From Phycisphaerae bacterium (GTDB lineage: Bacteria; Planctomycetota; Phycisphaerae; UBA1845; JAFGLZ01), in NCBI GenBank assembly GCA_016927755.1, contig JAFGLZ010000132.1, positions 103,174 to 167,173 of the forward strand: DNA of 64,000 nucleotides, given 5' to 3'. Both the position numbers and the translations under genes were made by a program. The notes below the pieces were generated by a model. The model saw only the letters and a list, made by a program, of their open reading frames with translations, made no database searches and had not been told where the DNA came from. Positions 1-8,684 of this stretch are shown here, one piece after another. Positions within the stretch are counted from its first letter, which is position 1. The number at the start of each line of letters is the position of its first letter.

Positions 1-331
1 CTTGGAAGCCCCACTTGTCGTGGTCGATCTTGGCGTCCTTGGGCAGACGGCGGTAGAGCAGCTTGGTCCCGTCCGGGCTGAATCGGGGGGCGGCCTCTCC
101 GGACCCCGGCGTGTTGGTGATGTCGCGGATCGCCGAGCCGTCGGGCCGCATGATGAACAGGTCCCAATCGCCCTTGGGGCTTCTTGCACCGTACACGATC
201 CAGCCCTTGGTCGCGACTTCCTTGGCCAGGGCCGCGACGTCCTGCTCTCCGGCCGGCGCGCCGGTCGGGGCCAAGCCGAACGCAACGAACTCCCCGACGA
301 GCAACGACATTGTCCAACAAGACTTCTTCAT
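1..331 (-). CDS. PD40/TolB-type beta-propeller protein, N-terminal fragment (runs off window)
   Basis: Only the first 110 codons are present; the gene continues past the left edge. The ATG at 331 follows a GTGAGGA-like purine stretch about 8 bases upstream. The N terminus (MKKSCWTM...) is mildly hydrophobic, so a weak export signal is possible but not clear. Further in, the motifs DLFIMRPDG and FSPDGTKLLY are typical of PD40/TolB propeller blades, which usually occur in periplasmic proteins that bind partners or substrates. It reads in the same direction as the GH127-like gene, 41 bases downstream of that gene's stop. The fold is fairly sure; the function is unknown because most of the protein is missing. 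Confidence 0.6.
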   Translation of the reverse strand, partial: MKKSCWTMSLLVGEFVAFGLAPTGAPAGEQDVAALAKEVATKGWIVYGARSPKGDWDLFIMRPDGSAIRDITNTPGSGEAAPRFSPDGTKLLYRRLPKDAKIDHDKWGFQ

Positions 332-372
332 GCAGTTCGTCCTCACGGGATTGGTCTCCGCCTCCGCGCGTT

Positions 373-2694
373 TCAACGCGTCGCCTCTTTGATGGCCGCT
401 TCCGGCACGTCGAACGGGATCCGGAAGAGCCACCAGCCCTTGGATGCGTCGAACTTGCCCTCGGCCCAGATCCAGCGGGCGCCGGTGTGGAGGTTCTCGG
501 CCGCGATGTAGTCATACGGCGGCATCCCGAACGGCCCGACGTCGACGACCTTGACCTCGTCGGTGCAGCCCTTCTTCGCATCCGTCAGCAAGTCACCGGG
601 CACCTGATCGCCGACGCGGGCGACGGTCCACTTGCCGTCTGCCAGTGTCACGGCCTTCTGTCCGGCGACGCGGAGCATGCCGATGAGGGCCGGCTTCTTC
701 GCCTTGCTCCTGGCCTTGATCGCCAGGACGTTTGCCGGACGATTGGTGTACGCGTCGATCTGCGGGCATTCGCCGCAGCCGCCGTGCCGTCTGACGAACT
801 TGCCGTTCAGGTAGAGCTCGAACTCTCCCTCGATGCCGAACTCGAGCTCGACGGGCACGCCGGGCTTGGGCGTCGGGGCCGCCTTGGCGGCGAGTTCCTT
901 GAACGCGGACTCGTCGACGCGGCGGACCTTGAAGACCCACACGGCCCCGCCGGCGGGACGCGTCTCCATCGGTACCAGATCGACCCGCTGCGTCTTGCCG
1001 CCCGCGCCCTCGATGACGACGGGGATACGGCCCTTCGTCGGCTTCTTAGCGGCCATGACGATCGATGGGATTGCCTCCGGCGCGACGAGGTCCTCGACCC
1101 GCCAAGCATCCGGCAGGCAGTAGAGGTCCCCCGCCGCGAGCACGCAGACCGGCCCGCCCTCCTTGGCGCCTTTCTCGTACGGCGCGTCCAGCGTGATGTC
1201 CTCCGACAGCTCGATCTTCAGAGTCGTCGAGCCGGACCACTTCTGCGTCACGGTCGCCCAGCCGCCCTCGCCGGTGAAGTCGGCCCAGCTCCCGCGGCCT
1301 CGCACGGTCTTGCCGTCGATCGTGATAGCGTGATCGCTTCGCGGGACCCGCAGGGCGAGGCTCGCCTCGACCGGGTTGGGCGCGTCGACCTTGACGGTCC
1401 ACGTCGAACGACCCGTCCGCGTCGTCGTCACGGTGATATCGTGCTCCTGTCCGGGCGGTCGGATCGTGGCGGCGACCTCGGCCAGCCACGTAACGAGGAT
1501 GCGATTGCCATGCGCGACCACCCCCCAATCGGTCACCTCGGCCAGGGCCTGGGCGATGTGCATGCTGCAGCACCAGTACGACTCCGAACCCAGGTTCGCC
1601 ACGCCGCCGTACCAGAGCTTCGCGTCGCCGTCCTTGAGGGCGCGGAAGAGATAGTGACCCGACCCGCCGTTGGAGAACTGCATCGCGTGGATGTGATTCC
1701 GCAGCACGTGCTCGGCCACGTCGAGGCAGCCCGACTCGCCGCTGTCCCGCCAGGAAAACAGGTTTACTCGGAGCCAGTCGCCCTCGCTGCAGCCCTCGTC
1801 GCGGTCGTAGTGCAGGTCGAAGTACTCCGTCACGCCGCCGGTGGGCACCATGTACTTCTCGAGGATCTCGAGCCGCCCCTCGACCACGGGCATGCGGAAC
1901 CGGTCGCTTTTGGTGATGCGATTGATGTCGAGCATGCCGCGATAGGCCGTCAGACGCCCGTGGCTGTGGTGGCCGTCGAACCCCTTGTCGATCAGTGACA
2001 GCTTGGCGATGAAGCTCGCCTCGTCGACGAATCGCTTCTCGCCGGTGACCTCGCCGAGGGCCGCGAGCCCGTCGATGAGCGACGGGTAGCAGGTCGTAAA
2101 GCCGGAGGCCTTGATCCCGCCGACGCCCTTGAAGTTCTCCTCCTTGCCGTAGTACTTCCGCGTCGAGATCATGTAATCGCCCAAGCGGATGGCCATCGAG
2201 CGGATCTCCGGATCCGGCTGGGTGCGGAGTCGCTCGGACAACGCCAGCAACTGTCGGCCATTGCCCCACAAGATGGCCATATCCCGGAGTTGGGTGACTT
2301 CCTTGTCCAGGTCCTGATCGGCGCCGAAGTGCCCGTCGGGTTTCTGGTACTTCTTGAACCCGGCCAGCAGCTCGTCGACGAAGTCGGTCTTCTTGCCGAG
2401 GATGAGGTCGCACGCGTCGAGCGCCCCGAGCATCCGGCCGGAGATGTCGCCGCTGTAGTTGGTGAACCGCCGATTAAGCTTGAAGTTCACGTCGGACAGC
2501 ACGAACTCGATGTCGCTCAGCGGCGGCGAGCACAGCCGGCCGTACGCCCTCTGCAGGTGAGTGAGCGTGTCGCCCTTCGCCTCGACCTTCGTCGGGAACT
2601 TCAGATCCAAGAATTGCACCCGATGCGCCCCCGCGGCAAACGCCATGCTGCCGACCATCCCAGAAATCACACTCATCATCAGCACTCTAGTCAC
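373..2694 (-). CDS. Secreted GH127-like (DUF1680) glycoside hydrolase
   Basis: This 773-residue protein starts at GTG 2694, six bases after a perfect AAGGAG. Residues 1-21 look like a signal peptide ending near AFAAGA. The body resembles DUF1680/GH127 beta-L-arabinofuranosidases: an N-terminal alpha/alpha-barrel with motifs such as YGRLCSPP and SYWCCSMHIAQALAE, then beta-sandwich domains from about residue 400. The paired cysteines in WCC match the position where the family holds zinc-ligating cysteines. Expected role: removal of arabinose-type or related sugars from plant or algal glycans outside the cytoplasm. It sits with other secreted sugar-related genes on the minus strand. Family assignment is likely; substrate is not determinable. 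Confidence 0.75.
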   Translation of the reverse strand: MTRVLMMSVISGMVGSMAFAAGAHRVQFLDLKFPTKVEAKGDTLTHLQRAYGRLCSPPLSDIEFVLSDVNFKLNRRFTNYSGDISGRMLGALDACDLILGKKTDFVDELLAGFKKYQKPDGHFGADQDLDKEVTQLRDMAILWGNGRQLLALSERLRTQPDPEIRSMAIRLGDYMISTRKYYGKEENFKGVGGIKASGFTTCYPSLIDGLAALGEVTGEKRFVDEASFIAKLSLIDKGFDGHHSHGRLTAYRGMLDINRITKSDRFRMPVVEGRLEILEKYMVPTGGVTEYFDLHYDRDEGCSEGDWLRVNLFSWRDSGESGCLDVAEHVLRNHIHAMQFSNGGSGHYLFRALKDGDAKLWYGGVANLGSESYWCCSMHIAQALAEVTDWGVVAHGNRILVTWLAEVAATIRPPGQEHDITVTTTRTGRSTWTVKVDAPNPVEASLALRVPRSDHAITIDGKTVRGRGSWADFTGEGGWATVTQKWSGSTTLKIELSEDITLDAPYEKGAKEGGPVCVLAAGDLYCLPDAWRVEDLVAPEAIPSIVMAAKKPTKGRIPVVIEGAGGKTQRVDLVPMETRPAGGAVWVFKVRRVDESAFKELAAKAAPTPKPGVPVELEFGIEGEFELYLNGKFVRRHGGCGECPQIDAYTNRPANVLAIKARSKAKKPALIGMLRVAGQKAVTLADGKWTVARVGDQVPGDLLTDAKKGCTDEVKVVDVGPFGMPPYDYIAAENLHTGARWIWAEGKFDASKGWWLFRIPFDVPEAAIKEATR

Positions 2695-2766
2695 CGCATG
2701 CTCCTTCTCAACGGAGGCTGTCTCTACATCTTACTCCCTCGTGCCTCTCGCTTCTGACTGGCCTCT

Positions 2767-4476
2767 TCACTCCTTCTTGAACGAGCAGTCGGAGAATTCG
2801 ATGTCTCCGCTCGCGCCCAAGCCCAGATAGCCCGTCCGCGTGTTGTGCGCGTCCGAAACGTAGTTCTGGTCGCTGTCGGTCAGAAGCGTCTTTCCGTCGC
2901 CCGAGTAGAGCCTCGCCCGGACGCGATCCGTCGTCGTCATGCCTTCGAGCACGTAGGACGTCCCGACCTTGTACTGGATGGGCTTGCTGAACCACAGCAC
3001 CTTGTCCGGCCGCTCCATCAGCTTGAGGATTGTCTTGCCGCCTTCGATGTCAAGTCTTGCCAGGAACCCGACGTCTCCTCGCTCGGAGATCTGGAAGCAC
3101 AGGTCGAATCGCCCGTCACCCTTCGGCGCGACCGTAACACGCCACAGGCCGTGGATGCCCTTGATCGACGTGTCGATCCATGTGTGCGATTCCTTACTCG
3201 CATGAACGATGTGACGCTGGCTGCCCGAACCGACGATCTCGAAGCCGCTCGCCGATGCCTTGGGTCCCTCCGTCGCCGCGGCTGGCTTGCCCGCGGCGCC
3301 GGCCAGTTGCGTGCCTTCCGAGAACGCCCAGAAGTCTGAAGCGCCCTTCCATGTATGGAAGCCGATGACGCCCTCGCGATCCGTGACGGCCTTGTCGTAC
3401 GTCTTCCACGGGCTCTCGGAGAGAATCGTCTTGCCGTCGGCGGCCAGCAACTGAGCGCGGACTTGACCCGGTTTGGTCTCGCCGACCAGGACGTACTCCG
3501 TGTTGTACTTCCACTTGCCCTGCGGGCCGGTCCAGATCGCCCCGCCGTAGCCCTTGGTCAGGTCATAGAGAATCAGGCATCCGTCGCCGTACGTGCCGCC
3601 GAGCCAGGCCAGCAGGCCGTTCTTACTCGTGCCGTCGGCCTGGAAGACCATGCCCGCCCCGCCCGACGGCGGCATGACCTTGACATGGCACGACCATCGG
3701 CGATGGCTTCCACGCACCTGCTTGTCGAACAGCCAGGCGCGATCGACGTCGGCCGTCTGGCGAACGCACTGCTTGGCGGCGGTCGTCCACTGCCACGTGA
3801 TCGGCCCGACGATGGCCCACCGGTCGCCCGGGACGATCCGGCGCTTGTTGGGTGCATCGGGCGTCACGGCGGCCAGCGGCTGGGCGGCGATCCGCCAATC
3901 CCAGAACCGCCCGATGCCCTTGTCCGTCATCAGGCCCATCAGGCCGGGCTTGGACGTCAGCGCGGCGTCGATCTGGATCCAGTCGCTCTGGGAGATAAGC
4001 CGCTTGCCCTCATAGTCGAGCAGTTGCGCCCGTACCCGACCCCGCTCGACGACGACCTCGACGACGCAGGGCTCGTAGTCCATCCACGGCGCCCAGGCGT
4101 CTTGCCAGAGGACCTTGCCGTCGGCGGTGCGAAGGGTCAGGCCCCGCATCTGGCCGGTTCCGCCCATGAGGCACTCGAGCCCGCCCTGGCCGTCGTCGCC
4201 GGCCAGGACGACGATGCCCGTGCCCTTGGCGTTCGGCCCGGGCTCGACCTCGCATCGCCAGGCGCCGGCGAGTCCCTTGACGGCCGGCGAGACGATTCGC
4301 CCTGAGGAATCGGCAACGGCCTGCTTGACGATGGGGCGGAACTGGTAGTCGCGGGCCCACTCGCCGTCGCCGTGGGTCATGAGTTCGTCATCCGACGCCT
4401 CGGCTGCCGCGCCGGCGGCGGCGAGGGCCAGCACGAGGATCGCGCCAAGTCGACAGGATCGCTGAACGCGCTTCAT
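2767..4476 (-). CDS. Secreted protein with three tandem beta-sandwich (LamG/DUF1080-like) repeats
   Basis: 569 residues with ATG at 4476 preceded by GGAGG. Residues 1-26 form a signal peptide (basic start, then LAILVLALAAAGAAAEA-like core). The rest contains three similar units of roughly 170-180 residues, each with the pattern W-R/S-C-x-V, a glycine-rich middle, VRAQLL or VRARLY followed by (D/A/G)GK-T/R-L, then a Trp/Phe-rich end such as GFHTWKGASDFWAF. The pattern suggests concanavalin-like jelly rolls that bind glycans. No catalytic motif was recognised. It follows the oxidoreductase gene by 36 bases and is probably cotranscribed with it. A LacI-type palindrome lies at 4504-4515. Function unknown; carbohydrate binding is an inference. 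Confidence 0.6.
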   Translation of the reverse strand: MKRVQRSCRLGAILVLALAAAGAAAEASDDELMTHGDGEWARDYQFRPIVKQAVADSSGRIVSPAVKGLAGAWRCEVEPGPNAKGTGIVVLAGDDGQGGLECLMGGTGQMRGLTLRTADGKVLWQDAWAPWMDYEPCVVEVVVERGRVRAQLLDYEGKRLISQSDWIQIDAALTSKPGLMGLMTDKGIGRFWDWRIAAQPLAAVTPDAPNKRRIVPGDRWAIVGPITWQWTTAAKQCVRQTADVDRAWLFDKQVRGSHRRWSCHVKVMPPSGGAGMVFQADGTSKNGLLAWLGGTYGDGCLILYDLTKGYGGAIWTGPQGKWKYNTEYVLVGETKPGQVRAQLLAADGKTILSESPWKTYDKAVTDREGVIGFHTWKGASDFWAFSEGTQLAGAAGKPAAATEGPKASASGFEIVGSGSQRHIVHASKESHTWIDTSIKGIHGLWRVTVAPKGDGRFDLCFQISERGDVGFLARLDIEGGKTILKLMERPDKVLWFSKPIQYKVGTSYVLEGMTTTDRVRARLYSGDGKTLLTDSDQNYVSDAHNTRTGYLGLGASGDIEFSDCSFKKE

Positions 4477-4503
4477 GGGGTTGCCTCCGTGTCACGGTCC
4501 GTC

Positions 4504-4515
4504 TGAACCGTTTCA
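4504..4515. promoter_or_regulatory. LacI/cre-type palindrome TGAACCGTTTCA
   Basis: A 12-base imperfect palindrome (10 of 12 positions symmetric) with the central CG typical of LacI-family operators. It overlaps the stop codon of the oxidoreductase gene and lies just upstream of the repeat-protein gene at 4476. A near-identical copy is at 7287-7298. No regulator gene is in the window. Confidence 0.3.
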
Positions 4516-5727
4516 GGCCTTGTCGAAGCTGGGGACCTTCAGTTGCTCGCCGCCCTTGAGGGCCGACTGGTGCGCCACGAGTCCCGGTGCGGTCATGGCC
4601 AGCGCTTCGTACAGGTTGACGGCCGGCTCGCGGTCCTCGACGAGGGCGGCGATGAACTCGTGCGTGAGGAACGTGTGCGATCCGCCGTGCCCGCTGGCGT
4701 GACGCATCGACTTAGGCAGCATGTACGAGAAATCGGGCAGGTCGCTCCACTTGGGCGCGCCAGGGCCCTTGAGCGCGAACGGCTGTCCGCCGCTGCTGGC
4801 CATGTAATACGTCAGCTTCGTGCCGAACCACTGGGCCCGCTCGCCGTGGGCGGTTCCGTCCCAGAACACGCCGCACCGGCACATGTGGCCGCGGTCGGTC
4901 TTCATCAGCGCCATGCATGAGCCGAACGGGTTGTTGTAGACGTTGTCCTTCCAGGCGATCTCGTCCTTCGGCGCCCAGCCCAGGCACGAGACGTCCGTCA
5001 GTCGCTCGCCTGTGACGCCGATCAGCAGGCCCGTCGAGTGCGTCGGGTAGAACATCGGCGGCAGCCCGTACCGCCAGGTCTTCTTGCCATTCCACCAGGA
5101 CAGGCCGTCCTTGTGCGCGCCGATGCCCGGGTGGTAGTACTCGACCTCACTGTAGAAGAGCTCACCGAAGGCGCCGTCCTGGAAGAGCTTTCGGGCGGCG
5201 ATGCAGTTCTGCCGGTAGTAGCTGGTCTCGGCCATCATGTACTTCAGGCCGGTCTTCTCCTTCATCTCCTTCATCTTGTAGGCGTCTTCGATCTGGATGC
5301 ACGCGGGTACCGCGCTGATCGCGTGCTTGCCCGCGTTCATGACCGTCAGGACGTGCCGGGCGTGATCGGGCGCGCCGGTGAAAACCGCCACCGCCTCGAT
5401 GTCCTTGTCGAGGATGAGCTTCTCGAGCGACTCGTACGACTTGTCGCACTTGTAGGTCTTCATCAGGTGGTCGCGGCGGTCCGGCCTGAGGTCGCTGACG
5501 GCCCGGACGGTGCAGTTCGGGTCCTCGTGCCACTGGAAGCTCGCGCCAAACCCGCCGCCGACGATGCCCACGCGGATCTTGCGATCCGACTTCAGCGGGC
5601 TGTCGTCCGCCTCGGCCCGGGCCTGCCCGCTCATCCCGGAGACCAGCCCCGAGGCCAATGCCCCGGCCACGGCCGCCTTAGGGGCCTGGGCCAGAACGTC
5701 TCGTCGTGTCATACCGCTCATTCCCAT
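4513..5727 (-). CDS. Tat-exported Gfo/Idh/MocA-family oxidoreductase
   Basis: The ATG at 5727 is preferred over one further upstream because AAGGAG lies at the right distance before it; this gives 404 residues. The start MGMSGMTRRDVLAQA carries a twin-arginine export signal (TRRDVL followed by an Ala/Gly-rich stretch to about residue 38). The mature part opens with a Rossmann fold, IRVGIVGGGFGASF, for NAD(P) binding, then VFTGAPDHARHV and MAETSYYR, as in Gfo/Idh/MocA proteins. The C-terminal half fits the family beta-sheet domain. Such exported dehydrogenases, folded with cofactor before export, are numerous in planctomycetes and act on sugars or glycosides. The substrate is unknown. Confidence 0.85.
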   Translation of the reverse strand: MGMSGMTRRDVLAQAPKAAVAGALASGLVSGMSGQARAEADDSPLKSDRKIRVGIVGGGFGASFQWHEDPNCTVRAVSDLRPDRRDHLMKTYKCDKSYESLEKLILDKDIEAVAVFTGAPDHARHVLTVMNAGKHAISAVPACIQIEDAYKMKEMKEKTGLKYMMAETSYYRQNCIAARKLFQDGAFGELFYSEVEYYHPGIGAHKDGLSWWNGKKTWRYGLPPMFYPTHSTGLLIGVTGERLTDVSCLGWAPKDEIAWKDNVYNNPFGSCMALMKTDRGHMCRCGVFWDGTAHGERAQWFGTKLTYYMASSGGQPFALKGPGAPKWSDLPDFSYMLPKSMRHASGHGGSHTFLTHEFIAALVEDREPAVNLYEALAMTAPGLVAHQSALKGGEQLKVPSFDKA

Positions 5728-5824
5728 CGAAGCACTCCTTGAAGGAATCGCCGGATCCGGCATCGGCCGGAAAGGTTACCAGACCCGTGGGGGGAAATAC
5801 ACCGCTGAAGGGGGAGGCTTCAGA

Positions 5825-5889
5825 CTTCAGACCTCAGGCTTCAGGCGCCGGAGTCAATCGCCCCTTTCCCTGAAGCCTGAGGTCTGAAG
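5825..5889. repeat. Perfect 21-bp inverted repeat with 23-base loop
   Basis: Positions 5825-5845 and 5869-5889 are exact reverse complements (CTTCAGACCTCAGGCTTCAGG and its complement read inward). Further CTTCAGA and GAAGCCTG fragments flank both arms. It lies between the divergent oxidoreductase and GH4 genes, so it is not an end-of-operon terminator. It could be a REP-like dispersed element. Confidence 0.8.
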
Positions 5890-5969
5890 CCTGGGGTCTC
5901 TTTCGGAGCCTGGCATCCGCCGGCGGAAGAGGTTTCAATGCAGGCCACGCGTTTCGGCGGGAGGCCCCT

Positions 5970-7289
5970 ATGAACGAGAAGATCGTCTTGATCGGCGCGG
6001 GCAGCGCGATGTTCACGCGCGGGCTCGTCGCGGATCTGATCCAGCGCGGGTGGCACGCGGAGCTGGCCCTCGTGGACGTCGGCGAGGAAGCCCTTTCTGC
6101 GGCAGAGGACCTGACCGTCAAGATGATCGAGGCGCGGCGGTCGCCGATCCGGCTGTCTGCCTCGACCGACCGTCGGGACGTCCTGCCCGGGGCGACGGCC
6201 GTCATCTGCACGATCGGCGTCGGCGGGCGGCGGGCGTGGGAGCAGGATGTCTTCATCCCCCGCAAGTACGGCATCTATCAGCCGGTGGGCGATTCGGTCA
6301 TGCCGGGCGGAACGTCGCGAGCCTTGCGGATGATCCCCGCGATGGTCGCCGTCGCCCAGGACGTGCTCGACTTGGCGTCCGATGCGCTGTTCTTCAACTA
6401 CGGCAACCCAATGGCGCCCGTCTGTCGGGCGGTCCGCAAGGCGACTGGCGCCGAGATGGTCGGGCTTTGTCACGGCGTGTTCCACGTGGCGCGGTATCTG
6501 GCGGATGCGCTGAGCGTGAAGCTCCCGAGGCTCAGCTACACCGCCGTCGGCATGAATCACCTGACCTGGTTCGCCGAGGTCGGCGTGCAGGGCGTCGACA
6601 TGATGCCGCGTCTGCGCGAGATCGCCGCCGACAGGATCGCCGACGCGGACGACAACCCGTTCAGTTGGGAGCTGCTGCGAATCTTCGGCGCGTTCCCGGC
6701 CGTGCTCGACCGGCACGTCACCGAGTTCTTTCCCCAATTCTTCGCCGGCGGCAAGTACTACGGCAAGACGCTGGGCGTGGATGCCTTCAGCTTCGAGGCG
6801 ACGATCGCCGCCGGTGACGCGATCTTCGAGGAGATGAAGGAGATAGCCCGTGCTCCGGGCCCGCTGCCGGAGGACTACTTCGAGCGGATCGGGGGCGAGC
6901 ATGAGCAGGTGCTCGAGATCATCGAGTCGATCCGCCAGGACGCCGGGCGGGTCTACTCCGCGAATCTGCCGAATCTCGGGCAAGTGCCCAACCTCCCGCC
7001 GGAGGTCGTCATCGAATCCCCCGCCGTCGCCGACCGCACCGGCCTCCGCCCGATCGACCAGCCCCCGCTGGCGTCAGGGCTCGCGGGGACGCTGGCCACG
7101 CGGCTGGCCTGGGTCGAGACGGTCGCCGAGGCCGCCCTCGATGGCGATCGCGACAAGGTCGTCCAAGCGATGGTGCTCGACGGCGCGGTCGATTCGCTCG
7201 TCACGGCCCGCGCGCTGGCGGAGGAGTTGCTGACGGCGCATCGCGATCATCTGCCGCGGTTCACGCCCGTGGCCGAACCGTCTGGCTAA
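5970..7289 (+). CDS. GH4-family NAD/Mn-dependent glycosidase
   Basis: 439 residues, cytoplasmic, with GGGAGG seven bases before the ATG. The N terminus KIVLIGAGSAMFT is the dinucleotide-binding loop of GH4 enzymes, and NYGNPMAPVC, GLCHGVFH and GMNHLTWF match the conserved metal and substrate motifs (Asn-Pro, Cys-His and Asn-His pairs). GH4 enzymes hydrolyse glycosides by an oxidation-elimination route using NAD+ and a divalent metal. The family includes alpha-galactosidases, alpha-glucosidases and alpha-galacturonidases. The gene directly precedes a sugar ABC importer, so it probably cleaves the imported oligosaccharide. No phosphate-binding preference can be read with confidence. Confidence 0.88.
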   Translation: MNEKIVLIGAGSAMFTRGLVADLIQRGWHAELALVDVGEEALSAAEDLTVKMIEARRSPIRLSASTDRRDVLPGATAVICTIGVGGRRAWEQDVFIPRKYGIYQPVGDSVMPGGTSRALRMIPAMVAVAQDVLDLASDALFFNYGNPMAPVCRAVRKATGAEMVGLCHGVFHVARYLADALSVKLPRLSYTAVGMNHLTWFAEVGVQGVDMMPRLREIAADRIADADDNPFSWELLRIFGAFPAVLDRHVTEFFPQFFAGGKYYGKTLGVDAFSFEATIAAGDAIFEEMKEIARAPGPLPEDYFERIGGEHEQVLEIIESIRQDAGRVYSANLPNLGQVPNLPPEVVIESPAVADRTGLRPIDQPPLASGLAGTLATRLAWVETVAEAALDGDRDKVVQAMVLDGAVDSLVTARALAEELLTAHRDHLPRFTPVAEPSG

Positions 7290-7298
7290 ACCGTTTCA
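7287..7298. promoter_or_regulatory. LacI/cre-type palindrome TAAACCGTTTCA
   Basis: It differs from the element at 4504-4515 at one position. It overlaps the TAA stop of the GH4 gene and lies about 43 bases before the binding-protein start, where an operator for the transporter genes could sit. Two matches alone are weak evidence. Confidence 0.3.
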
Positions 7299-7340
7299 CG
7301 TGAAGTAGGATGACGCACCTTCGATCATGGGAGCTTGACC

Positions 7341-8684
7341 ATGCGCCGAGCCGTCATTCGCAAGACTGCCCCGCTGATACTCTCTACGACGCTTGTCGCG
7401 GCGGCGATTGTGGTCCTGTTCGGTTGCACGAGACGCGACAGCGCCGCGGATGCGTCGGGCAAGATCACCATCACCGTCTGGGACTGGCACGCGGCCGATC
7501 CCTCCAAGGGCGTCGGGCTCTGGCTGATGAATATCGACCGCGAATTCGAGCGGCTTCACCCGAACGTCCGGATCAAGCACGACGCCCAATCTCACACGGA
7601 GTACTACCAGATCTTCAAGGCGGCGGCTGCGGCGCGGCGCGGGCCCGACGTCGTGATGCTCCACCAGGGCGCTCGGGTGCTCGATCAGCGCGACAGCCTC
7701 ATCCCGCTGGACAAGTACGTCACGCCCGAGTTTCGCAAGCAACTCGTGGGCTGGGCGCTCTCGTGCGAGAACTACGACCCCAACGGTACGCCCTGGGCCG
7801 TGCCGATCGCCGTGCAGGGCCTGATCTGGTACGCGAACAAGGCTCTGCTGAGGCAGGCCGGGCTCGACCCGAAAAAGCTACCCAAGACATGGGACGAGTT
7901 CCTCGCCGCGTGCGCCGCGGTCAAGAAGCTCGGCAAGGCGGGCATCGCCGCCGGCCAGCGCGAGGGCAGTTGGGGCGAGTGGTTCGTCAACGACGCCCAT
8001 TACCAGACCCTCTCGGCGGCGGACAAGGACAGACTCCTCCGCGGCGAGATCAAGTGGACCGACCCGAAAGTGACGCTCATCCTCGAGAAGATCAAGCAGT
8101 TAAATGACAACGGCTGCTTCCAGAAGGGCATGATGTCCACGCCGCTCTTTCCCGACGCGGGCGAGGTCTTCATGCGCGGCGACGCGGCGTTCTTCCTCGG
8201 GCTGCTCTCGGACGTGGCGCATTGGAAGGAGTTCGGCGAGATCCTCGGCGCGGAGAACATCGGGGTGATGACGTGCCCGATCTTCAAGCCCGGCCCGGAC
8301 GCCGACAAGTTTCCGGTCGGCGGCGGATTCGCCTACGGCATCACGCAATGGGCCCAGCATCCGGACGAGGCGTGGCAGTACATCACCTTTATCGCCAGCG
8401 CCGAAAACGCCAAGACGTTCATGACCGACGTGGGCTCGTTCCCGGCCAACCAGGGCTATGATCGCGGTCGGGTCACGGATCCGAGCGCCAAGCAGATCGA
8501 TGCGTGGATCGAGGCGGGCCGGGGCGAGCCCGACCTCTTGAGCCGGGCGTCCACGGAGGTGAACGACTCGCTTCGTCGAGAGGTCCAGCGGCTGCTGAGC
8601 GATCAGACCGACGTGGCGGGCGCCGCGGCCGCCATCGAGAAGACCGCCGCCGCCGAGCGGGCCCGGGGGGCCGTGGCGAAATGA
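7341..8684 (+). CDS. Sugar ABC transporter substrate-binding lipoprotein
   Basis: The ATG at 7341 is chosen because GGGAG precedes it by seven bases; this gives 447 residues. The signal ends in VVLFGC, a lipobox, so the protein is probably lipid-anchored. The mature part starts ITITVWDWHAAD and contains FERLHPNVRIK and VVMLHQGARVLD, typical of family 1 (MalE/UgpB-like) oligosaccharide-binding proteins, with an ending region WQYITFIASAENAKTFM. It delivers ligand to the two permeases encoded immediately downstream, and its stop overlaps the first permease start by four bases (ATGA). The ligand is unknown; the adjacent GH4 gene suggests an oligosaccharide. Confidence 0.9.
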   Translation: MRRAVIRKTAPLILSTTLVAAAIVVLFGCTRRDSAADASGKITITVWDWHAADPSKGVGLWLMNIDREFERLHPNVRIKHDAQSHTEYYQIFKAAAAARRGPDVVMLHQGARVLDQRDSLIPLDKYVTPEFRKQLVGWALSCENYDPNGTPWAVPIAVQGLIWYANKALLRQAGLDPKKLPKTWDEFLAACAAVKKLGKAGIAAGQREGSWGEWFVNDAHYQTLSAADKDRLLRGEIKWTDPKVTLILEKIKQLNDNGCFQKGMMSTPLFPDAGEVFMRGDAAFFLGLLSDVAHWKEFGEILGAENIGVMTCPIFKPGPDADKFPVGGGFAYGITQWAQHPDEAWQYITFIASAENAKTFMTDVGSFPANQGYDRGRVTDPSAKQIDAWIEAGRGEPDLLSRASTEVNDSLRREVQRLLSDQTDVAGAAAAIEKTAAAERARGAVAK

